From Nitrospira sp. (GTDB lineage: Bacteria; Nitrospirota; Nitrospiria; Nitrospirales; Nitrospiraceae), in contig JAOUEB010000024.1 of the NCBI GenBank assembly GCA_029858925.1, positions 1 to 9,650 on the forward strand: a stretch of DNA of 9,650 nucleotides, written 5' to 3'. Shown one piece after another: positions 1-6,568 of this stretch. The notes under the pieces are model-generated. The model was not told where the DNA came from. It did not search any database and was given only the letters and a program-made list of their open reading frames with translations. A program made the position numbers and the translations under genes. Position 1 is the stretch's first letter; every line of letters starts with the position of its first letter.

Positions 1-331
1 AAAGAAAGCAGCAGGGGAATCATAGCATGAACATTCCATCAAAAAGCAGAAAAAATAATCCAATACAATCAATTACTTGAGAAATTCTATCCGAGGATGC
101 CAACTCGAATGGCGGAGATCGAGGTCCTTCTCGCAACTCATCATTTGGATGCAGAGGTCGGAGGATTAACGCGATTGTGTGCTGTCTCACTCATGTGTCA
201 ACCTCTGCCGGAGAGGTTGGTTATCGGTTGGAAACTTCCAGATCCCTGCAAATCTTCAGAGCGAAAAATCATTGACGTCTCGATGGCGAGGAAGGGGCGA
301 GGGTTTTCAGGCAGATCGGTTGATGCAGACG
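1..331. other. Intergenic stretch without a convincing gene; AT-rich left end
   Basis: I see no gene here. The first ~90 bases are clearly richer in A and T than the rest of the window, and composition becomes GC-rich after about position 95. Two short overlapping plus-strand frames (from 97 and from 179) are open for 84 and 60 codons, but they lack a recognisable domain and a good ribosome binding site, and both run into the inverted-repeat element. This could be decayed coding sequence or the edge of an acquired segment, since it lies beyond the 3' end of a tRNA gene. Neither idea is demonstrated. Confidence 0.5.
199..219. repeat. Short perfect hairpin (8-bp stem, 5-nt loop)
   Basis: The bases CAACCTCT at 199-206 pair perfectly with AGAGGTTG at 212-219 around the loop GCCGG. 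No run of T follows on either strand, so it does not look like a standard intrinsic terminator. Its role is unknown; it may be chance or part of a degraded repeat. Confidence 0.4.
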
Positions 332-517
332 CTCGCCCACATTATTCATGACGGTTCGTGACGAAACCGCCCGTCTCGCTACGCGACTTCGCGATTATGT
401 CCCTCGACCCCTCGGCTAGGCTCGGGGTCGAACCTGAGCGGGGCCGAAGGCTCGACTGTGCTCGGGACCCCGAGCTTGTCGAATGGGCGACGAACTGTCA
501 TGAATAATGCGGGCGAG
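332..517. repeat. MITE/REP-like element with 28-bp terminal inverted repeats
   Basis: The left end at 332-359 and the reverse complement of the right end at 490-517 match at 26 of 28 positions. Between them lie 130 bases rich in further dyads: an 8-bp perfect stem 404-411/424-431 with a 12-nt loop, and a tight palindrome CTCGGG/CCCGAG at 461-466/469-474. The inner sequence also contains GAGCTTGTCGAA (472-483), a motif type often found in dispersed intergenic repeats of GC-rich bacteria. No transposase frame is present and I see no obvious target-site duplication. A non-autonomous mobile element or a dispersed structured repeat is the best reading. It lies about 20 bases past the 3' end of the tRNA gene. 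Confidence 0.65.
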
Positions 518-538
518 ATATGTGGAATATGCGGAATG

Positions 539-614
539 TGGTGCCGAGGGACAGAATCGAACTGTCGACACCAGCCTTTTCAGGGCTGTGCTCTACCAAC
601 TGAGCTACCTCGGC
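539..614 (-). tRNA. tRNA-Phe (GAA anticodon)
   Basis: The minus strand folds as a complete 76-nt cloverleaf. The acceptor stem GCCGAGG (608-614) pairs with CCTCGGC (543-549). The D arm carries AGCTCAGTTGGTAGAGC. The anticodon stem CAGCC/GGCTG holds the loop CTGAAAA, and the T arm contains the usual TTCGATT loop. The anticodon GAA lies at 579-581, which reads phenylalanine codons TTC/TTT. The 3' CCA is encoded (539-541), preceded by discriminator base A. The gene stands alone. An inverted-repeat element lies directly downstream of its 3' end, and tRNA 3' ends are common integration sites, but no second copy of the tRNA end is visible. Confidence 0.97.
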
Positions 615-822
615 ACGCGCATAGTTGTTCAACGTGGCAGGGGCGGACATGAAGCAAGTTGGCGTTGCTCCTGCCGCTGATCCCACCGGGTGCGCATCTT
701 ACCAAGATGACCGATCCTAGTTCCAGTTCTTTTCTATGCGACATGTCGAAAAGATAATCCTGCCAGCCATGCGCCGGGATGGTGGAGAATGGATTAATCT
801 GTTCAAGATTCGTGGCCTCAGG

Positions 823-828
823 TATGAT
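823..828 (+). promoter_or_regulatory. Possible -10 element for the 890-2199 gene pair
   Basis: TATGAT matches the sigma-70 -10 consensus at five of six positions and lies about 60 bases upstream of the start at 890. The -35 region is poor (TGTTCA at 800-805, 17-bp spacing), so this is only a candidate. The 275 bases between the tRNA and the first gene hold no other obvious feature. Confidence 0.3.
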
Positions 829-889
829 TTGTGCCAAGTTCCGTCTTGTGCCACCTGATGGATTGGGATGAAGGAGAGGATCTCAGATT

Positions 890-1159
890 ATGCCGTCGGT
901 TCATCTTGTCTCGGATGAAGAGTCGCTGCCTGCGCCGGCCCCGCGCCTGGTCACATCTCGATGGATGGGCTGGGGGTATTTGGCGGCGGGAGCGGTGCTC
1001 TTGGCTGTGATCGGAACTTGGTTGGTCTGGTTCTCCGCATCGATTCAGCGGCAATTTCAACAAGAAGATATCCGTGCATCCTGCCAACGGGTCATGCCGG
1101 ATACGGCCGAACGGTGTTATGACACCGTGGTGATTCAGCGTGGTGGAGTCAGACGGTGA
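890..1159 (+). CDS. Small single-span membrane protein, unknown function
   Basis: This 89-residue protein is not one I recognise. A polar N-terminus (1-26) is followed by one strongly hydrophobic segment at about 28-50, starting at WGYLAAGAVLLAV. The tail of about 39 residues contains two cysteines, C65 and C76, eleven residues apart, which could form a disulfide if the tail is periplasmic. Membrane orientation is unclear. The ATG start has a purine-rich binding site, GGAGAGGA at 873-880, nine bases upstream. The stop codon overlaps the GTG start of the next gene (GTGA, 1156-1159), so the two are almost certainly co-translated. This ties the small protein to the outer-membrane barrel that follows, perhaps as an accessory or assembly partner; that is inference from position only. 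Confidence 0.75.
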   Translation: MPSVHLVSDEESLPAPAPRLVTSRWMGWGYLAAGAVLLAVIGTWLVWFSASIQRQFQQEDIRASCQRVMPDTAERCYDTVVIQRGGVRR

Positions 1160-2199
1160 AGAGAGTCACGTGGACTCCAAGGTCAATCGTATCGGCGTCG
1201 ATGCCGATCCTCGCGCTCAGTATTCTTACATGCTTGCCCGTCGTGTCTGCCGAAGAATTGCCAGTGACTCCACGGGTGAAGGTCGATGTCGGTCTTGGAA
1301 CCTGGATCAGCGTGGGAGACCATCGCTGGAGTCACAACGCCTCCTCCCAATCGCCGCTCGGCAATCCAACCTCTCGGCTGACCTATGCCGATCATTCGAC
1401 AAATGTCGTGGAGTTCACGGCGAAAGTCTCGGTAGGGCCTCGATGGTTCGGCCGATTGAATATCGGCGGGGCAGGTATCGGAGGCGGTCGGCTGACAGAC
1501 GACGATTTCCTGACCCCTGATGGAGGAAACCCGTCCTTGCGGACGCACAGCGATATCGATGGGTCGAACATGTGGTACGTAAACGCAGACGCCGGCTCGC
1601 GACTCATGAACTTTCCGAACGGTCGGGGCACTCTCGATGGCTTGGTGGGGTTTCAGTATTGGCATCAAAAGCACAAGGCGTACGGGGTCCGGCAGGAGAT
1701 TTGTTCGAACGCAGGGGCCACGGTTGATCTGGACCCGATCACACCCGGTGTGCAGCCACTCTGTGCGCTGGGCGCTGCGCCAATCGCTAACACGGAGCTT
1801 GTCATCACAAACGACAGTAATTGGTATTCCATCAGGACTGGCCTTCAATCGGAATACCGCCTGACGCGATGGCTGAGTGTCTATGGTTCCGCCGTCCTGA
1901 AGCCGATCAACATTTTTACGAACGAAGACACCCATGAGCTGCGCGTGGTGGGCGGTGATCTCCAGGATCCGAGTTTTACGATGTTCGGATTCGGGTTTGG
2001 CGCGGATGCTGACGTGGGAGGGAAGGTAAATTTTACCAAGCAACTTGCCGCTCAGGTTGGTTATCGCGTCTGGTGGAACCGAATGATCGACGGCACCTGG
2101 AAGAATCACCTGGCCGATGGACGATCGTTTTCCTTCCCGCTGGTAGAGATGCAGTCCCTCCGTCACGGCTTGACCTTCGGGATTACCTACAGTTTTTAG
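1156..2199 (+). CDS. Omptin-like outer-membrane beta-barrel protein, possible surface protease
   Basis: The 347-residue product begins with a Sec signal peptide (basic start, hydrophobic core about 13-30, likely cleavage after VVSA at residue 32). It then shows alternating amphipathic strands and ends in YSF, a terminal aromatic typical of Bam-assembled barrels. Several segments resemble omptins: a strand-turn region ending TDDDF (114-118) like the VDQDW of OmpT; NEDTHE (256-261) like its NDEH; and a late strand pair, VNFTKQLAAQVGYRVWWNR (291-309). If aligned this way, the OmpT catalytic pairs Asp83/Asp85 and Asp210/His212 correspond to D115/D117 and D258/H260. A central insertion carries two cysteines, C183 and C203. 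The length is a little above omptins (about 300-320). The GTG start overlaps the previous stop by 4 bases. It could instead be a non-catalytic barrel of the same fold. Confidence 0.6.
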   Translation: MKRVTWTPRSIVSASMPILALSILTCLPVVSAEELPVTPRVKVDVGLGTWISVGDHRWSHNASSQSPLGNPTSRLTYADHSTNVVEFTAKVSVGPRWFGRLNIGGAGIGGGRLTDDDFLTPDGGNPSLRTHSDIDGSNMWYVNADAGSRLMNFPNGRGTLDGLVGFQYWHQKHKAYGVRQEICSNAGATVDLDPITPGVQPLCALGAAPIANTELVITNDSNWYSIRTGLQSEYRLTRWLSVYGSAVLKPINIFTNEDTHELRVVGGDLQDPSFTMFGFGFGADADVGGKVNFTKQLAAQVGYRVWWNRMIDGTWKNHLADGRSFSFPLVEMQSLRHGLTFGITYSF

Positions 2200-2211
2200 A
2201 ACCGGCCGAAT

Positions 2212-3276
2212 CTACCGCCTCGGTCTTCCCGACGGCAGCGTCTCTTCTTCATACTCGAAAAAGAGCCGCTTGGCTTCCGGGTGAAGGTGGCCTGCGTGGC
2301 CGGATGGGATGGCTGCTGTTTTGAAGAGAGGCACCAGCTTGCCGTTGGGATGGAGATAGCCGGCTCTGAGTGGCACGGTGCGTTTGCTGTGGCGGACCAA
2401 CCGACAGGCAGTCGGGCGAATAGAGGTCAACCAGTCGGCGATATCCTGTGGATTGCCGATCGAGGCCGACAGGAGCAAGAGCTTGGCCTGTGATGGACAA
2501 AAGATGATGGTTTCTTCCCACACGACTCCACGTTCAGGGTCGGCGATATATTGCGATTCGTCCAAAATCACGAGCCCGAGAGTATCCAGCCGAATATCGA
2601 TTTCTCCGCTGGCCGCATCGTAGAGCAGATTGCGTAAGATCTCCGTCGTCATGATCAGCAGCGGAGCCTGCCCGTTTTCTTGGCGGTCTCCGGTGAGAAT
2701 GCCCACCTTGTCCGAGCCGAAGATTCTGGAAAACTCTGTATATTTGGTGTTGGACAAGGCTTTCAGCGGTGAGGTGTAGATGACCGTGCGATTGTCTTCC
2801 ATTGCCCGCTTCGCCGCTTCTACCGCCACGTAGGTTTTTCCGCTCCCGGTCGGGACGCTGACGACGACGTCCGTTTCATTCAGCGCAGCCAAGGCTTCTT
2901 CCTGCCAAGGGTCCGGCACGAACGGCTGTGGAGGCGGAACGCCGATTCCTTCCAGCCAGGTGGCCAACGACACAGCGGCTTCGGTGGTTTCCGGCTCTCC
3001 TCCGCGAGGCGCCGTTCTTCTCGGAGGGGAAACTGTTGCGCGGGCTGCCGGGCGAGCCGGAGGCTGGGGGGGCTGTGGGTGAGATTGCCGTTCTGCGATC
3101 AGCGCCTGTAGATCAGATTCGAGGCCTGCGAGATTCTGGCTCGAATGCTGGAGAATCAGCTCGATCAGACGGAGTTTGCCGGCGCGAAAGTGCCGATGGA
3201 CACGACCGCGTGACAAGCGGTGCAGGACCGCGACCGGTTGCTGAGCGAGCAGCTGTTCGAGTTCTTCAATAGTCAT
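2212..3276 (-). CDS. N-terminal half of a split Ski2/HelY-like helicase (RecA1 ATPase domain)
   Basis: This 354-residue protein carries only the first RecA-like domain of a superfamily 2 helicase. Residues 1-63 form a small helical region, followed by a Pro/Arg-rich linker (about 66-95). Helicase motifs then appear in order: a Q-like region PDPWQEEAL (121-129), Walker A VPTGSGKT (141-148), motif Ia TSPLKALSNTKY (168-179), TGDR (195-198), motif II DESQ (239-242) and motif III SAS (270-272). In Ski2/Mtr4/HelY proteins motif II is normally DEVH, so Gln in place of His is notable. The protein ends shortly after the conserved R-x-VPL region, exactly where the second RecA domain should begin; that domain is in the upstream gene. 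I chose ATG at 3276 rather than the TTG at 3324, which lies inside the repeat. No ribosome binding site is evident. The gene converges on the barrel gene with only 12 bases between them. Confidence 0.85.
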   Translation of the reverse strand: MTIEELEQLLAQQPVAVLHRLSRGRVHRHFRAGKLRLIELILQHSSQNLAGLESDLQALIAERQSHPQPPQPPARPAARATVSPPRRTAPRGGEPETTEAAVSLATWLEGIGVPPPQPFVPDPWQEEALAALNETDVVVSVPTGSGKTYVAVEAAKRAMEDNRTVIYTSPLKALSNTKYTEFSRIFGSDKVGILTGDRQENGQAPLLIMTTEILRNLLYDAASGEIDIRLDTLGLVILDESQYIADPERGVVWEETIIFCPSQAKLLLLSASIGNPQDIADWLTSIRPTACRLVRHSKRTVPLRAGYLHPNGKLVPLFKTAAIPSGHAGHLHPEAKRLFFEYEEETLPSGRPRR

Positions 3277-3283
3277 GATTTGA

Positions 3284-3354
3284 AGTGCTGAGGACTGAGT
3301 GCTGAGGACTGCGTCGCAGCCCAACTCAGTCCTGAGTCCTCGGTGCTCAGTCCT
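3284..3354. repeat. Tandem and inverted repeat filling the gap between the helicase halves
   Basis: Two exact tandem copies of the 14-mer AGTGCTGAGGACTG lie at 3284-3297 and 3298-3311. Related inverted sequence follows: 3291-3310 can pair with 3335-3354 at 17 of 20 positions around a 24-base loop. The gap between the two helicase genes is 3277-3361, so this repeat makes up nearly all of it. In the transcript it would form a hairpin between the two reading frames. There is no T-run after it on the minus strand, so a terminator is doubtful; an mRNA processing or stability element, or an inserted dispersed repeat, fits better. Confidence 0.75.
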
Positions 3355-3361
3355 ATCTGGT

Positions 3362-5221
3362 TCACGGTAATTCCTCCAGTACGCCGCGGCGAATCAGAGC
3401 GATCGCGCGTGATGCCGTATCGGCCAAGCCCGGATGGGTGGCGCGCAGGGTATGAATCTGCGACAAAAACTCCAAGGTTCGAGCAAGCAGCCGATAAATA
3501 TCGCCCTCTGCCATCGTCGTCGAGCGGCAGAGGCCGATCCAGGTGAGTGCGGGATCGGCGATCCAGCGTTCGGCTAAGGCCGCGACATCCGCTCTCAGGA
3601 GCGGAGGATCTTCATAGGGAGACAGACTCTCCGCTAGTTTTCGCACCTGGCCCAAGAGGGAACTCATTCCGGAGCTGATGCGCGGAAAGGAGCCGGGGCG
3701 GTCGTTGTCATGCGTGATGCTGGCCATGACGCCGGTGAGGAGAGCAGGGTCAGCGCCGCTAAAGGCTTCGGCTCTAATCAGCTCAGTAATGAGCAGTGAA
3801 TGGTCGATACGGATCAGCCGCGCCCATTCTCCCTCGTCTGTAAGATGCGCGGATGGCGTCAGATAGCCGAACTTCTGGAGTACCTCAATTCGTTCTTGGA
3901 ACCGATGCCACAAACTGGCCCGTAGTGCCTGGATGGATTTGGTGTGGCGTTGTTGCTCCTGGCGGAGACGGAGCGCGGTCGCAAAGTCCTTCTGGCAGGC
4001 CGGCCGCGAGGGACAGCTTGGGCAGGGAAAGTCGCCAAGCGATTGGACGATTGCATCCGGGAGTACTTCCGAATCTTTGGGCACCATAATGGGCAGGATC
4101 GGCAGCCGGGTGGGGAGTTCCGTCAGCTGAGAGCTGAGTTCGTCAAACGCAGTTGCCGAGCACCAGGGAAACGCGGGAGTTTCGTCGCATTCGAACAGCC
4201 GGTCAAAGATGTCGCCCACGTTGGACGCGGGACATTCCGTCACGGCGCCGTCCAGCCGCAGAACGGAGACCATCGGATTTTTCTGGCCCTTGCTGCGGTA
4301 TTGGCGAAGCACGATCCCGCGTCCTCTCGCGAGCCCGACCACACGTCCCGGCGTCATGAAATGGAAGCGGGCGGACAGCTCAGGCGATTCATGCCGGCGA
4401 ACTTGGTGGCGCTGCGGCCGTTGCCTTCTGACTTGATCGAAGGTCTGCCACTGGGTAATCCAATCGGTGCAGACGCGGGGGCCGAACGGTTCCATCTGCT
4501 CATGGAGCGTATCCAGCTTCCGTTCCAACAGCTCGGCCCGCTGGTTGAGCTGGAATTGGGCGAAGCTTTTGGCCAGGATCGCTTGAATTTGCTCGTGGGG
4601 GTGGGCCTTCAGGAGGTTGAGCACCATGGGATAGCTGATGATGAATTGGCTGTCGATGGATTCCGGATGCCCGGTAAAGCCCTTGGTGAGGATGCCGAGA
4701 TCAATATAGGGAGAGGGCGTCACAACGGCAAACCCTACCTGATCTTTCCCACGGCGGCCGGCCCGCCCGGCGATCTGCTGCACTTCACCGATGGTGAGGT
4801 CGGCGAAGTCGCGCGATTTGCGGATGCTGGATTGGGTGATGACCACCGTGCGGGCAGGAAAATCGACGCCGGCGGCCAACGTGGTTGTGGCGAACACGGC
4901 GTCGAGACAGCCCTGCCGCATCAATTCTTCGATGGCGATTTTCCAGGATGGCAAGTGGCCGGCATGATGGGCCGCCACGCCGATTCGCTGCACTGTGGGA
5001 ATGAGCGGATGATCGGCGACGCTGGGATATTGCGTGATGACCCGCTCGAGCGCCGCAGCAATCGCGTCTTGGCGCACGGGAGGAAGCACGATATCGGCAT
5101 GGTTGAACGACTCCATCGCTTCGTCGCAGGCACGGCGAGACGTAAGAAACACGATGGCCGGCGTCAGATGTTTCTGGCGGAGGGAGGCGATGAGGTCAAC
5201 CGGATGAATCGACGGCGGCAT
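3362..5221 (-). CDS. C-terminal half of a split Ski2/HelY-like helicase (RecA2 and DSHCT-like domain)
   Basis: This 619-residue protein begins directly at the second RecA domain and has no Walker A or DExx box. Visible motifs are IV PAIVFLTSRRACDE (21-34), HHAGHLPSWK (85-94), V ATTTLAAGVDFPARTVVI (111-128) and VI QIAGRAGRRG (149-158). A winged-helix and ratchet-like region follows. A cysteine cluster, CPSCPSRPAC (400-409), sits where HelY-type proteins have a similar Cys/His stretch. The last third resembles the DSHCT domain of Ski2/Mtr4, including LTDEGEWARL (460-469) and EGDIYRLLARTLEFLSQI (572-589). Such enzymes unwind RNA or RNA-DNA structures using ATP. This half cannot bind ATP alone and should need the 354-residue partner encoded downstream. 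Its ATG lies inside the end of glgC (26-base overlap), with an AAAGGGA binding site about 10 bases upstream. Confidence 0.88.
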   Translation of the reverse strand: MPPSIHPVDLIASLRQKHLTPAIVFLTSRRACDEAMESFNHADIVLPPVRQDAIAAALERVITQYPSVADHPLIPTVQRIGVAAHHAGHLPSWKIAIEELMRQGCLDAVFATTTLAAGVDFPARTVVITQSSIRKSRDFADLTIGEVQQIAGRAGRRGKDQVGFAVVTPSPYIDLGILTKGFTGHPESIDSQFIISYPMVLNLLKAHPHEQIQAILAKSFAQFQLNQRAELLERKLDTLHEQMEPFGPRVCTDWITQWQTFDQVRRQRPQRHQVRRHESPELSARFHFMTPGRVVGLARGRGIVLRQYRSKGQKNPMVSVLRLDGAVTECPASNVGDIFDRLFECDETPAFPWCSATAFDELSSQLTELPTRLPILPIMVPKDSEVLPDAIVQSLGDFPCPSCPSRPACQKDFATALRLRQEQQRHTKSIQALRASLWHRFQERIEVLQKFGYLTPSAHLTDEGEWARLIRIDHSLLITELIRAEAFSGADPALLTGVMASITHDNDRPGSFPRISSGMSSLLGQVRKLAESLSPYEDPPLLRADVAALAERWIADPALTWIGLCRSTTMAEGDIYRLLARTLEFLSQIHTLRATHPGLADTASRAIALIRRGVLEELP

Positions 5222-6434
5222 GCAGTTTCATTCCCTTTGAGATCACGACCAGGCCCGATTCCGTGACGGTAAATCTCTGGGCGTCGGCGTCACGGTTGTA
5301 GCCGATTTCCGAGTGGGGGGGGATCGTCACATCCTTGTCGATGATGGCGCGCCGCACACGGCTATGTTCGCCGATGACGACGTTCCCCATGAGGATGGAT
5401 TCGCGGACGTCGGCATGGTCCAGGACACGGACGTTGGGCGACAGCACGGAATTGTGCACCCGCGCGCCGGACACGATGCAGCCGCCGCAGACGATCGAAT
5501 CGAGCGCGACGCCCATGCGGCCTCCCTGATAGTCCTGCGAAAAGACGAATTTGGCCGGAGGAAATTGCCCTTGATAGGTGCGGATCGGCCACTCGGGATC
5601 GTAGAGGTTGAAGAGAGGATCGACGGCGATCAGATCCATATTGGCCTCCCAATACGCATCGAGTGTTCCGACGTCGCGCCAATATTGGACGGCTTTCTTG
5701 TTTGCATCCTGAAACTTGAAGGCATAAATCGGCCGCTCCTTGATCATTCGGGGAATGATGTTTTTCCCAAAGTCGTGAGCGCTGTCCTCCTGAGCGTCGG
5801 CCATGAGATGTTCGCGAATGGCTTCCGTGCGGAATAGGTAGATGCCCATCGATGCAAATGCATGGGTTGGGTCGTTGGGCAGGGGGGTGGGGTTGGCGGG
5901 TTTCTCATCGAAGCGAGTAATGCGATAGTCGTTGTCGACCGAAATAACCCCGCAACGCGTCGCTTCCTGAATGGGGACATCGATGGCCCCGACGACCGCA
6001 TCAGCCTTTTTAGCAAGCAGCCAATAATACATTTCGGCATAGTTCATCTTGTAGATGTGGTCGCCGGCCAGCACGAGGAGAAACTCGGGATCTTCCGCGT
6101 CGATCAAGAATAGGTTCTGATACACGGCATCGGCGGTCCCTCGATACCAATCTTCACTGATCCGCTGTTGAGGCGGGACCGAGGCGATGTACTCTCCCAA
6201 CTCGGTGTTCAGGATATTCCAACCGGTCCGGATGTGACGATCCAACGAATGGGATTTGTACTGAATGAGGACCGAGACTTTCCGGAGGCCAGAATTCAGG
6301 CAATTGCTCAAGGTAAAGTCGATGATGCGGTATTTGCCTCCGAACGGAACCGCCGGCTTGGCGCGTTGATCCGTCAGGGGGAAAAGCCGCTCCCCCTTGC
6401 CGCCGGCGAGGACCATCGTGAGGATGTTCTTCAT
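5196..6434 (-). CDS. glgC: Glucose-1-phosphate adenylyltransferase (ADP-glucose pyrophosphorylase)
   Basis: The enzyme makes ADP-glucose and pyrophosphate from ATP and glucose 1-phosphate, the committed step of bacterial glycogen synthesis in the cytoplasm. The 412-residue length fits the family (about 400-430). Visible hallmarks are the nucleotide-binding loop GGKGERLFPLT (11-21), RAKPAVPFGGKYRIIDF (24-40), WYRGTADAV (97-105), LAGDHIYKM (122-130) with the metal-binding Asp125, FDEKP (175-179) whose Lys178 matches the sugar-phosphate-binding lysine, and YWRDVGTLDAYWEANMDL (251-268). A C-terminal left-handed beta-helix follows, from about 310. I chose ATG at 6434 because family members begin just before the GGxGxRL loop; an in-frame ATG at 6518 would add 28 unsupported residues. 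No other glycogen gene is in the window. The 3' end overlaps the helicase gene, so the two share a transcript. Confidence 0.96.
   Translation of the reverse strand: MKNILTMVLAGGKGERLFPLTDQRAKPAVPFGGKYRIIDFTLSNCLNSGLRKVSVLIQYKSHSLDRHIRTGWNILNTELGEYIASVPPQQRISEDWYRGTADAVYQNLFLIDAEDPEFLLVLAGDHIYKMNYAEMYYWLLAKKADAVVGAIDVPIQEATRCGVISVDNDYRITRFDEKPANPTPLPNDPTHAFASMGIYLFRTEAIREHLMADAQEDSAHDFGKNIIPRMIKERPIYAFKFQDANKKAVQYWRDVGTLDAYWEANMDLIAVDPLFNLYDPEWPIRTYQGQFPPAKFVFSQDYQGGRMGVALDSIVCGGCIVSGARVHNSVLSPNVRVLDHADVRESILMGNVVIGEHSRVRRAIIDKDVTIPPHSEIGYNRDADAQRFTVTESGLVVISKGMKLHAAVDSSG
5232..5238 (-). promoter_or_regulatory. Ribosome binding site inside glgC for the helicase C-terminal half
   Basis: Read on the minus strand the bases are AAAGGGA, ten bases before the ATG at 5221 and within the glgC coding frame. 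This supports real initiation at 5221 and translational coupling to glgC. Confidence 0.5.
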
Positions 6435-6483
6435 GCGGCGAATTCTAGCAGGACCGGAGTCAAATAGAAAGAAAGCGGAATCA

Positions 6484-6509
6484 TTGACTTCCCATTCCTT
6501 GCGGATAAT
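6484..6509 (+). promoter_or_regulatory. Possible promoter for the 99-residue coiled-coil protein
   Basis: TTGACT at 6484-6489 is a good -35 match and GATAAT at 6504-6509 a good -10 match, but the 14-bp spacing is short. It lies between the divergent glgC and 6569 genes, about 60 bases before the downstream start. The complementary strand reads TATTAT around 6503-6508, so divergent promoters could overlap here, though no good -35 for glgC was found. Confidence 0.3.
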
Positions 6510-6568
6510 ACTAGCCATCGGGATTGCGTGGTGCCTGCCCCCATACTGAACTGATCAAAGGAGTGAGC

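Noticed and set aside
97..361. Two overlapping short plus-strand frames in the left intergenic region
   Set aside because: There is no good ribosome binding site and no domain. Both end within the inverted-repeat element, and they overlap each other in different frames.
1183..2166. 327-codon open frame on the minus strand across the barrel gene
   Set aside because: The plus-strand product has a signal peptide, barrel strands and terminal aromatic residue, and the antisense translation shows nothing coherent.
3277..3324. Upstream TTG start for the helicase N-terminal half
   Set aside because: It would place 16 residues of translated repeat before the natural-looking MTIEELEQLL start, and no ribosome binding site supports it.
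3284..3354. Intrinsic terminator between the helicase genes
   Set aside because: The hairpin is long with a 24-base loop and is not followed by a T-run on the minus strand, so it does not fit the usual form.
3284..3354. CRISPR array
   Set aside because: There are only two 14-base units directly abutting with no spacers, and no cas genes nearby.
2212..5221. Helicase as a single gene broken by a frameshift or stop (pseudogene)
   Set aside because: The motif order is C-terminal half first, then N-terminal half, which no point mutation or frameshift can produce. Both frames are long and keep their motifs.
3944..5266. 440-codon open frame on the plus strand across the helicase C-terminal gene
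   Set aside because: It lies antisense to a protein with clear helicase motifs IV-VI and a DSHCT-like domain. Its own translation has no recognisable domain and looks like a GC-rich antisense artefact.
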